This document shows, in pieces, positions 12,328 through 19,321 of a DNA stretch of 19,321 nucleotides. The number at the start of each line of letters is the position of its first letter. The stretch's first letter is position 1. The translations under genes and the position numbers were made by a program. This DNA is from JBBAAW01 sp964574405 (GTDB lineage Bacteria > Patescibacteriota > WWE3 > UBA101185 > UBA10185). The notes beneath the pieces are model-generated. The model was not told the DNA's origin and did no database searches. It saw only the letters and a list, made by a program, of their open reading frames with translations. The stretch is from NCBI GenBank assembly GCA_964574405.1, contig CAZNNN010000011.1:1-19321 (forward strand), written 5' to 3'.

Positions 12328-12355
12328 TGACAAGTTAGCATGGGTATGGTAGTCT
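12327..12355 (+). promoter_or_regulatory. ppsA promoter (extended -10, leaderless)
   Basis: ATGACA (12327-12332; 5 of 6), 17-base spacer, TAGTCT (12350-12355) preceded by the extended-element TG at 12347-12348, then exactly six bases to ATG 12362. The -35 overlaps the stop codon of the mutase gene. Confidence 0.55.
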
Positions 12356-12361
12356 AAAATC

Positions 12362-14623
12362 ATGAATAAACATACTGCCCAAATACTTTGGTTTAATCAA
12401 ATTTCTAAAAACGATATTGCCATAGCGGGGGGAAAAGGGGCAAATCTGGGGGAAATGACCACCGCGGGAATTCCCGTGCCTAACGGTTTTGTAGTTACAG
12501 CCACCGCCTATTACAACTTTTTAGCTAAAACTTCCTTAAAACAAAAGATTTTAACCGAGCTTTCCGGTTTAGATTTTAACGACTCTGCTAAATTAAATGA
12601 AGCGTCAAAAAGAATAAAAACCGCCGTAATGGAAGCAGAGTTGCCGGGTGAGTTGGCTATACAAATTAAGGAATATTATCATAATCTGTGTGGTGAACAC
12701 GATCGACTGGTAGCGGTAAGAAGTTCTGCTACCGCGGAGGATTTACCAGATGCATCCTTTGCAGGTCAACAAGAAACCTATTTAAATGTTACAGGGTGGA
12801 AAGAAGTGGTAAAGAATGTGCAAAAATGTTGGGCATCGCTTTTTGAGTCGCGCGCAATTTTTTATAGAAGCGATAGAGGTTTTTCCCACTTTAAAATTGG
12901 GATTGCCGTTCCCGTTCAGCTGATGGTTCAAAGTGAGGTTTCTGGCATTATGTTTACTGTAAATCCTATGACCAATAATAGAGAAGAGATTTCTATTGAA
13001 GCGGCTTGGGGTTTAGGCCAGCCGGTGGTTTCTGGTGAGGTAACGCCGGATCAATATTTAGTGGACAAAAAAAGCGAAAAAATTACCTTTAAGCATTTGT
13101 CAAAACAAACTTGGCAGATGACTTTGGCGGGCAATATTGCGGTGTCGCGCGACTACCAAGAGATCCAAAAGCTATCTGACGCTAAAGTTAAGGAATTAGC
13201 TAAACTTGGTGCACACATAGAAAAGCATTACGGCAGACCCCAGGACATTGAATGGGGTATGGAGGATAAAAAGCTGTATATTGTGCAATCTCGACCAGTT
13301 ACTACCCTAAAACAAACTAATCTATCCGAAGAAGTGCAGTCGTTGGATTCTAACCAGGAAGCCATTATTTTACTTACGGGACTATCTGCCAGCCCGGGTA
13401 TTGCCAGCGGTCCGGTGCGAATTGTTAAGTCGCCAGCAGAAATCGGCATAGTTAAACAGGGCGATGTGTTGGTAGCAGAAATGACTAATCCGGACTATGT
13501 TCCCGCTATGCGAAAAGCCTGTGCTATTGTTACGGATAGTGGCGGTAAAACTTCTCATGCGGCTATTGTGAGTAGAGAGTTGGGAGTTCCTGCTATTGTG
13601 GGTAGCGGTAAGGCTACTATGGTGCTAAAGGACGGTATGGTAATTACCGTGGATGGAACGCACGGTCAGATATATCAAGGCAATATTGTGATTCAAAACA
13701 AAGTTACCGAAGTTGCCGGGTCTTTGCAACATATTAAAACGGCTACTAAAGTGTATGTAAATTTGGCGGAGCCGCAACTGGCAGAGGATATGGCTAAAAG
13801 AAATGTGGACGGAGTGGGTCTTTTGCGGGCAGAATTTATTATTGCCAACATAGGAACGCATCCAAAAAAGTTTATTAAAGAAAAGCGCACGCATGAGTTT
13901 GTAAAAATGTTAGCGGACGACTTAGAAAAGTTTGCCAAAGCGTTTGAGGATCGCCCCGTGGTATACAGATTTACCGACTTTAAAACTAACGAGTACCGGT
14001 CTTTAAAAGGTGGTGACGAGTTTGAAGGCGAAGAGCCTAATCCACTAATTGGTTTTAGGGGTGCCGGTAGATATATTGAAGATCCGCAGGTGTTTAATTT
14101 AGAGATTGAAGCAATAAAAATTGTTAGAAATAAAAAAGGTTATAAGAATTTGCATGTAATGATTCCTTTTGTGCGCACAGTTGAACAGTTGCGCGAGGTA
14201 AAAAAGCTTATTTCTGCCGGTGGTTTACGCAGAAGTGGGATGTTTAAACTTTGGATGATGGTGGAAATTCCCTCCAATGTAATTTTGCTGGACGACTTTA
14301 TTGATGAGGGGATAGACGGCGTTTCTATTGGTACAAACGATCTTACTATGTTGACTTTGGGGGTCGATCGTGATAACGCCAAAGTAGCCGGTGTGTATAA
14401 CGAGCTTGATCCGGCAGTTTTATGGTCATTAGAAAAAATTGTTACCACTTGCAAAAAACGCAAAATTACTTGTTCCGTGTGTGGTCAAGCGCCCTCCGAA
14501 TATCCGGAGCTGGTGGAAAAGCTGGTTAAATGGGGCGTTACATCCGTTTCCGTAAGCCCTGATGTGGTGGAAAAAACCCGTGGGATTGTCTATAACGCGG
14601 AGCATAAGTTAATATCTAAATAA
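12362..14623 (+). CDS. ppsA: Phosphoenolpyruvate synthase (pyruvate, water dikinase)
   Basis: Catalyses pyruvate + ATP + H2O = PEP + AMP + Pi. 753 residues, slightly shorter than the E. coli enzyme. Domain order is as expected: an ATP-grasp domain (about 15-330, with GGKGANLGEM and VRSSATAEDLPDASFAGQQE); a swivelling phosphohistidine domain (about 345-430) with GGKTSHAAI and catalytic H399; and a C-terminal PEP/pyruvate TIM barrel (about 450-753) with LLRAEF and CSVCGQAPSEYPE, giving catalytic C707. It may supply PEP for gluconeogenic flow and cell-wall synthesis, or run towards pyruvate if no pyruvate kinase exists; direction cannot be read here. Its 3' end overlaps the convergent membrane-protein gene by 15 bases. 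Confidence 0.96.
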   Translation: MNKHTAQILWFNQISKNDIAIAGGKGANLGEMTTAGIPVPNGFVVTATAYYNFLAKTSLKQKILTELSGLDFNDSAKLNEASKRIKTAVMEAELPGELAIQIKEYYHNLCGEHDRLVAVRSSATAEDLPDASFAGQQETYLNVTGWKEVVKNVQKCWASLFESRAIFYRSDRGFSHFKIGIAVPVQLMVQSEVSGIMFTVNPMTNNREEISIEAAWGLGQPVVSGEVTPDQYLVDKKSEKITFKHLSKQTWQMTLAGNIAVSRDYQEIQKLSDAKVKELAKLGAHIEKHYGRPQDIEWGMEDKKLYIVQSRPVTTLKQTNLSEEVQSLDSNQEAIILLTGLSASPGIASGPVRIVKSPAEIGIVKQGDVLVAEMTNPDYVPAMRKACAIVTDSGGKTSHAAIVSRELGVPAIVGSGKATMVLKDGMVITVDGTHGQIYQGNIVIQNKVTEVAGSLQHIKTATKVYVNLAEPQLAEDMAKRNVDGVGLLRAEFIIANIGTHPKKFIKEKRTHEFVKMLADDLEKFAKAFEDRPVVYRFTDFKTNEYRSLKGGDEFEGEEPNPLIGFRGAGRYIEDPQVFNLEIEAIKIVRNKKGYKNLHVMIPFVRTVEQLREVKKLISAGGLRRSGMFKLWMMVEIPSNVILLDDFIDEGIDGVSIGTNDLTMLTLGVDRDNAKVAGVYNELDPAVLWSLEKIVTTCKKRKITCSVCGQAPSEYPELVEKLVKWGVTSVSVSPDVVEKTRGIVYNAEHKLISK

Positions 14624-16290
14624 TTCTTTTGGCAGTTCGTATCTTTTGATTACGGATTCGTTTGTGGCGGTTCTTTTTAGCAGTATTAAGGCGTAATCAT
14701 CAACATAAACGGGTGCCCAGGCTGGATCGTTTAGCCTACTTATTAAAAAAGGTTGAGCCCAAGGAGTGTAATCATGTCGATAAAAATAAATGGTGTTAAA
14801 GTTATATTTATCGTTTAATTTTCTCCAAATAGCATCTTTTTCCTGCATGGGAACATATTCGGTGGTAAAAAAGCTGGAAGGATAGGCTTCCGGGCGATTA
14901 TCCACAAAAACTTTTTGTTTTGGGTACAGGTAAAAGANNNNNNNNNNNNNNNNNNNNNNNNNNNNNNNNNNNNNNNNNNNNNNNNNNNNNNNNNNNNNNN
15001 NNNNNNNNNNNNNNNNNNNNNNNNNNNNNNNNNNNNNTAGGCTTCCGGGCGATTATCCACAAAAACTTTTTGTTTTGGGTACAGGTAAAAGATCAAATAG
15101 CCACCGGCATCGTAATTATTAAAAATTGGACCTTTGAGGCTGTTTTCTTTAAAAAAGTCCGCCGAGTTACTTACTCTAGGCATTAAACCTGCTCCAAAAT
15201 TTGTAAAGGGGTTGTATAAATTGCTTGTAATAAGCACAAACGCTATCACAGCACCCGCCCCGCCCAACGATATTAGAACTACCGGCTTGCTAAGAAGTCG
15301 TTTAACGAAATCTCCGTATGTTAAGTTTAAAGTGTAAAAGCAGTACGACAAGGAGAATAAGGCGAATATTCCAAAATAAGGAATAAGTCTAACCATTTTT
15401 AATGATCCCAGTAGGAAAACCATTGAAACAAGAGAGAAAAATAAATCCTTTTTAATTATGTTTCTAATAGACAGCACAGTCAATACCACTGTTACCGCGC
15501 TTATGGTCAATAAGTAGTAATAAATCGGGCTAGGGATTATTTTTAGCAACAAAAACGGGGTTTGATTTTCTACGATTCTGTATCCATAGTCGTTAAGAAT
15601 CTTAAGAGGGTATAGAGCGCCTTGCAACCCGTAAGGATTAACAAGCGAGGCTAAAGCCTGTGCTATCAAGATAATCAAGGTTAAACGAGCCCCACGATTA
15701 TCCCCATTAACTAATTGGGTTAATAAAAAGGTTGTGGTCAGAAAAAGTCCAAAAACAAAAAACACATGGATATTTACCCAAAGAAGTTGCAGAAAAAATA
15801 CTGAGAGCACTTTAAACGGAGGGTGGATGTTACTGGTTAAGATGTACAGCATCGATATAACAAACAAGGCACTAATGGTTTCTGGTCTAATTTCTGTTCT
15901 ATAAGTAAGAAGCGGAAGAGTTAGGAAAAAACCTAGGCAAGTATACGCCAAACTAACCCGTTTTGCGGAATACACAAGTATTAAAACAATCGTTAAGAAA
16001 AATAATGTGGCGTTAAAAATAGTTAAGCCAGTAAAACCTGCCAATTTGTAGATGCCAAAAGCTATTACACCAAAACCCCAGTGGTGGGCAATAGATGGAT
16101 AATCCGGATAAGTGTAGGAATAAAGATTATTGATTATTGGTTGCTTACTGGTAATTATTATTTCACCGTTTTTAAGGTGTCTACCAAGATCTGACGCCAT
16201 TAAATTAGTTTTCTGTAAAAAAAATAGACTGGCAAAGAGACTTAACCCAATTATTACTATTAGTTGCTTTGATTTATTAAGGTAGAACAT
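14609..16290 (-). CDS. Polytopic GT-C-like membrane protein, interrupted by a false assembly gap
   Basis: An integral membrane protein with roughly ten hydrophobic segments and a soluble C-terminal domain. An early D-L-G-R-H motif (D34-H38, LMASDLGRHLKNGE) sits in the first extracytoplasmic loop, where GT-C glycosyltransferases carry an acidic catalytic residue. The C-terminal part has NNYDAGGYLIFYLYP and VFVDNRPEAY, a pattern I associate with uncharacterised GT-C-like proteins. A lipid-linked sugar substrate is inferred, not shown. The gene is broken by 100 N (14938-15037) flanked by identical 55-base copies. Removing one copy and the N run joins both parts in frame into 508 residues ending KRYELPKELFRY. 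It is convergent with ppsA and divergent from enolase, 18 bases away. Confidence 0.75.
14883..14937. repeat. Left copy of a 55-base duplication flanking the N gap
   Basis: Identical base for base to 15038-15092. It directly abuts the N run. This is most simply an unresolved contig overlap, not a biological repeat. Confidence 0.95.
14938..15037. other. Scaffold gap of exactly 100 N
   Basis: A run of exactly 100 N inside the membrane-protein gene, a conventional placeholder for unknown gap length. The identical flanks suggest that no sequence is missing. Confidence 0.98.
15038..15092. repeat. Right copy of the 55-base duplication
   Basis: Identical to 14883-14937. A length of 55 equals a common assembler k-mer size, supporting an artefact. 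Confidence 0.95.
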
Positions 16291-16326
16291 CTATGATAAG
16301 TATAGGTTATGAACGAGGTATCTCAA
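16269..16326. promoter_or_regulatory. Overlapping divergent promoters of eno and the membrane-protein gene
   Basis: Plus strand towards eno: TTGATT (16269-16274), 17-base spacer, TATGAT (16292-16297), start near 16304. Minus strand towards the membrane protein: TTGAGA (16326-16321), 16-base spacer, TATACT (16304-16299), start near 16292. The start codons are only 18 bases apart, each -35 lies inside the opposite gene, and both messages would have leaders of a few bases at most. Confidence 0.6.
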
Positions 16327-17655
16327 ACAAAAAGCATTAAGGTGTTAAATTCCCGCGGAGATTGGACGATAAAAACATATCTGGAGTTGGCAGGCGGAAG
16401 TATGGGCTGGGCGATTGTACCAGAAGGCGCATCCAAAGGTGAGCAGGAGGCGGTGTGTTTGGAGGTAAATAAATCGCTGGAGATTGTCCGCGGTGTTATT
16501 GCCCCCGCCTTGTTGGGCAAGGAATTTAAGAGCCAGCAGGACTTTGACGAGTTTTTAATTAATTTGGACGGAACTAAAAATAAAGGTAGATTAGGTGGAA
16601 ACACTATTATATCTTTGTCGATAGCTTTTGCCCGCGCTGTTTCTCAAAGTCAAAAAAAGGAGGTGTGGAGTTACTTAAGAAAGGAATATGAACAGTCAGC
16701 GGGTATAATAGTTGGCGATAAACTACCCAAATATAATATTACTCCGCTATTTAACATTTTAAACGGTGGTAAGCACGCGCAAAACAAGCTTTCGTTTCAA
16801 GAATTTATGTTAATTCCGGCTAAAAAATATCATATTTCCGACTCTTTGGAGATTGGTCGCACAGTGTATAAGTCGCTCAAAAAAAGATTAGAAAAAGACG
16901 GATTTTCCACTGGTGTGGGCGACGAGGGGGGATTTGCGCCGGAGGGTTTTACGGTAAGAAAAGCTTTAGATTACATTGTAGATTGCGCTAACGAGTATTA
17001 TAAAGTTGGCGAGGAGGTATTTTTGGGTATAGACGCAGCATCGGAATCCTTTTATGGGGACGGGAGATATATAATCGCGGAAGAACATCTGGAGCTGGAC
17101 GCCAAAGGTCTTAAAGATTATTATGCCAATTTGCTAAAGTGCTACCCACTTATTTATCTGGAAGATCCGTTTCATGAGGAAGACTTTCAACATTGGCAGG
17201 AGGCTACCAAGGATTTTGGTGAGAAAATTATGATTTCTGCAGACGATTTGGTGGTAACTAATCCTATTATTTTGGCTAACGCAGTTAATAATAAGCTGGC
17301 AAATACGGTGATTGTTAAGCCTAATCAGGTGGGAACGGTTTGGGAAACCTTGCAGTTTGTGGCTAAAGCGCGCAAGGCAGGTTGGAATGTGGTGGTTTCA
17401 CATAGAAGTGGCGACACGGAAGATTCCTTTATTGCTGATCTTGCCTATGCTGTGGGGGCGGATTTTGTTAAATTTGGAGCTATTGCTCGTGGCGAACGAA
17501 CAGGCAAATTTAATCGTTTCCTAGAAATTGATGGTAGGAATCGCGTAGATACGGAGGATGTTTTGGACTCTATCCGGCAGTATAAAAGGGAGAAGAAAAA
17601 TGGAACTTTAGTTAGAGGAAAAGAATTAAAAGATCTTATTACTAATGGGTTATAA
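16309..17655 (+). CDS. eno: Enolase (phosphopyruvate hydratase), divergent
   Basis: Converts 2-phosphoglycerate to PEP. 448 residues. All catalytic and metal residues expected from the family can be placed: GAS loop (about 39-41), NGGKHAQN (H156), QEFM (E165), GDEGGFAP (E206), GIDAAS (D242), LEDP (E285), ADDL (D312), KPNQVGT (K337), SHRSG (H365, R366, S367) and VKFG (K388). Several surrounding positions differ from common bacterial enolases: VLNSRGDWT for ILDSRGNPT, PEGASKG for PSGASTG, and FGAIARGERTGKFN for TGSLCRSERVAKYN. It is thus an active-looking but divergent member. It is followed 12 bases later by murB, and its PEP product is the co-substrate of murA downstream. Confidence 0.94.
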   Translation: MNEVSQTKSIKVLNSRGDWTIKTYLELAGGSMGWAIVPEGASKGEQEAVCLEVNKSLEIVRGVIAPALLGKEFKSQQDFDEFLINLDGTKNKGRLGGNTIISLSIAFARAVSQSQKKEVWSYLRKEYEQSAGIIVGDKLPKYNITPLFNILNGGKHAQNKLSFQEFMLIPAKKYHISDSLEIGRTVYKSLKKRLEKDGFSTGVGDEGGFAPEGFTVRKALDYIVDCANEYYKVGEEVFLGIDAASESFYGDGRYIIAEEHLELDAKGLKDYYANLLKCYPLIYLEDPFHEEDFQHWQEATKDFGEKIMISADDLVVTNPIILANAVNNKLANTVIVKPNQVGTVWETLQFVAKARKAGWNVVVSHRSGDTEDSFIADLAYAVGADFVKFGAIARGERTGKFNRFLEIDGRNRVDTEDVLDSIRQYKREKKNGTLVRGKELKDLITNGL

Positions 17656-17656
17656 T
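17651..17656 (+). promoter_or_regulatory. -10 element before murB
   Basis: Perfect TATAAT overlapping the eno stop codon, 11 bases before ATG 17668. The best -35 candidate is weak (TTAAAA near 17627). A leader of about five bases would result. Confidence 0.4.
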
Positions 17657-17667
17657 TTATCCATTCT

Positions 17668-18708
17668 ATGGGTATCGATATTGTATCCAACATACTGCTT
17701 GCCCCGTATACAACCCTAAAAATTGGTGGTTTAGCTAAATATTTTACGGTGGTAAAAACTGAAGAACAACTGGTGGAATCCTGTAGCTGGGCTAAAAAAG
17801 AGTTACAGAGGATTTTTGTTTTAGGTAGTGGAAGTAATGTTTTAATTTCTGATGAAGGCTTTAACGGGCTGGTTATTTTGGTGGACATAAAAGGGCGAAC
17901 CTACAAGCCAGGGGAGAATCGGGATGAAGTAATAGCTGATGTTAAGGCCGGGGAAGTCTGGGACAAATTTGTTCTAGAGTCGGTAAATAAAGGATGTACT
18001 GGCGCAGAGTGTTTAGGTGGAATTCCCGGAAAAGTTGGCGGTTCAGTGGTGCAAAATATTGGGGCGTACGGGCAAGAGATTTGTGAAATAGTGGAAAAAG
18101 TGAGATTTTACGATGTTGACAAGAAAGATTTTGATGAATATTCAAACAACGATTGCCAATTTAGCTATCGGCAAAGCGTTTTTAAGGGAGATTTTAACAA
18201 GATTATTGTTTCCGCGCAGTTTAAATTAAAAAAAGATACGGAATTGGTTATAAAATATAAAGAGCTAATGGAGAAATTCGGTAACACAAAGCCCACCTTG
18301 CCACAGGTGCGGGAAGTGGTTCTAGAGTTAAGAAAATCCAAGTCTATGTTGGTTGACGCTAGTGATCCAAATTCCACCAGCGCGGGGAGTTTTTTTAAGA
18401 ATCCTATAATAAATAAGGTCGACTTTGAAAAAATCAAAGAAAAATTTCCGGAAGCACCAAATTGGTCGCAAAAGGATGGATTTATTAAATTATCCGCGGG
18501 GTGGTTAATAGAAAAATCAGGTTTACCTAAGGGTTTTATTTACAAAGACGGTAAGGTAGGACTTTCTCAAAAACACGCTTTAGCCATAATTAATAGGGGT
18601 GGGGCAGGGGCGCGCGATGTTTACGAGTTTGGAGAATTTATTAAAAAAAGCGTATCTGGTGCTTTTGGTGTAAAATTGCAGTTAGAAGTTGTTTTTATAG
18701 GTTTTTGA
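17668..18708 (+). CDS. murB: UDP-N-acetylenolpyruvoylglucosamine reductase
   Basis: The FAD enzyme that reduces the MurA product to UDP-N-acetylmuramate with NADPH. 346 residues, type I layout: FAD-binding segment LGSGSNVLIS near residues 52-61, GGIPGKVGGSVVQNIGAYG (about 117-135), YRQSVFKG with R168, SAGSFFKNP with the proton-donor serine S241, and C-terminal LQLEVVF with E340. It ends in TGA, the only such stop in the window. The start has no Shine-Dalgarno. murA begins two bases after its stop, so MurA and MurB are encoded in tandem, in reverse pathway order. Confidence 0.97.
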   Translation: MGIDIVSNILLAPYTTLKIGGLAKYFTVVKTEEQLVESCSWAKKELQRIFVLGSGSNVLISDEGFNGLVILVDIKGRTYKPGENRDEVIADVKAGEVWDKFVLESVNKGCTGAECLGGIPGKVGGSVVQNIGAYGQEICEIVEKVRFYDVDKKDFDEYSNNDCQFSYRQSVFKGDFNKIIVSAQFKLKKDTELVIKYKELMEKFGNTKPTLPQVREVVLELRKSKSMLVDASDPNSTSAGSFFKNPIINKVDFEKIKEKFPEAPNWSQKDGFIKLSAGWLIEKSGLPKGFIYKDGKVGLSQKHALAIINRGGAGARDVYEFGEFIKKSVSGAFGVKLQLEVVFIGF

Positions 18709-18709
18709 T

Positions 18710-19321
18710 ATGAGCCAAACCATCAAGGTAACGGGAGGCAGACCTCTTGTGGGGGAAGTTGTTCCCGTGTCAAATAAAAATTCAATTTTAGCGTGCCTTC
18801 CCGCCTGTATTTTAACAGACGAGGATGTTTATTATCACAATGTGCCTAAGTCCACCGATGTGGTAAAAATGCTGGAAATGCTTAAACTTTTGGGTGCTAC
18901 CGTAGACGATGCCGATTATACCAACATAAAAATTAACTGTGCGGGGTTAAAGTCCCATAGAGTAGATAAAGAGTTGGGTAGTTTAATTAGAGCCTCTATT
19001 ATGTTTGCCGGTCCTTTACTGGCTCGTTTTGGTGTTTGTGAGGTTCCTGTTCCGGGCGGGTGTGTTTTAGGTAAAAGATCCATTGGTGCTCATATAGATT
19101 CATTTTCTAAAGTGGGCATTACCACAGAGTTTATTGAGGACGGCTATGTGCGTTTTACCGCCCCTAAAAAAGTGGAGCAAAAGTATTTTGTGTGGCAGTT
19201 TGAAGCTAGTGTTACAGGCACGGAAAACTTTTTAATGTACTGCGCAGGCATAGAATCACAAATAGAAATTGTAAGTTGTGCATGTGAACCGCATGTTTAC
19301 GAGTTGGAAAATCTTTTAGCC
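18710..19321 (+). CDS. murA: UDP-N-acetylglucosamine 1-carboxyvinyltransferase, 5' part
   Basis: The first committed step of peptidoglycan synthesis: transfers enolpyruvate from PEP to UDP-GlcNAc. 204 codons are visible before the window ends; the full protein should be about 420-450. The N-terminus reads IKVTGGRPLVGEV and the substrate-binding pair is present as SNKNS (K23, N24). VPGGCVLGKRSIGAHID carries the PEP-reacting C118, so this form should be sensitive to fosfomycin-type alkylation, unlike Asp variants. The usual GARP is GKRS here. ATG 18710 lies two bases after the murB stop. Confidence 0.95.
   Translation, partial: MSQTIKVTGGRPLVGEVVPVSNKNSILACLPACILTDEDVYYHNVPKSTDVVKMLEMLKLLGATVDDADYTNIKINCAGLKSHRVDKELGSLIRASIMFAGPLLARFGVCEVPVPGGCVLGKRSIGAHIDSFSKVGITTEFIEDGYVRFTAPKKVEQKYFVWQFEASVTGTENFLMYCAGIESQIEIVSCACEPHVYELENLLA

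Noticed and set aside
14898..15061. Two TTATCCACA sequences matching the DnaA box
   Set aside because: They are one site duplicated by the false assembly gap and lie inside a coding region; no origin features surround them.
18706..18708. TGA read as glycine (recoded CPR code)
   Set aside because: murB ends at a natural family C-terminus at this TGA and murA starts two bases later. No other gene has an in-frame TGA.

Overview
The window looks like a chromosomal segment from a member of the Candidate Phyla Radiation (Patescibacteria); a Microgenomates or Katanobacteria-like lineage is possible, but the sequence alone does not settle it. The reasons are moderate-to-low GC, compact gene order, a minimal cell-wall cluster, small divergent versions of household enzymes, and many genes whose -10 element lies immediately before the ATG. 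Stop codons are almost all TAA or TAG. murB ends in TGA just before the murA start, and no gene needs TGA read as glycine, so the standard bacterial code applies. One 100-N scaffold gap (14938-15037) is present and appears artificial.

Layout. 1-650: two minus-strand antitoxin-type genes (AbrB/VapB-like and Phd/YefM-like). 651-2260: glyS (class II glycyl-tRNA synthetase) behind a very short T-box leader that looks translational. 2264-3527 (minus): an unrecognised 98-residue gene with a terminator in its leader, then a HepT/MntA toxin-antitoxin pair. 3585-6907: a short division and cell-wall operon, mraZ-rsmH-ftsL-ftsI, with MraZ-box repeats in front. 7060-7672: yraN and a convergent winged-helix regulator gene. 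7688-8768: about 1.1 kb without a convincing intact gene. Its AT-rich half holds four copies of a TTTACACTAAA dyad in two inverted pairs. Its GC-rich half has its own promoter, strong hairpins and either a decayed gene or a structured RNA. 8769-14623: a CheY-like receiver, a membrane histidine kinase, a phosphomannomutase/phosphoglucomutase and PEP synthase. 14609-16290 (minus): a multi-spanning GT-C-like membrane protein split by the false gap. 16309-19321: enolase, murB and the first 204 codons of murA.

How the genes fit together. ftsI, ftsL, rsmH, murB and murA serve peptidoglycan synthesis and division. Enolase and PEP synthase both handle phosphoenolpyruvate, which MurA consumes. The phosphohexomutase feeds sugar nucleotides for surface polymers, and the membrane protein may use lipid-linked sugars. 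The two-component pair sits beside the regulatory-looking intergenic region. The best leads for something undescribed are the ultrashort glycine T-box, the systematic leaderless promoter arrangement, and the 7.7-8.7 kb intergenic region.
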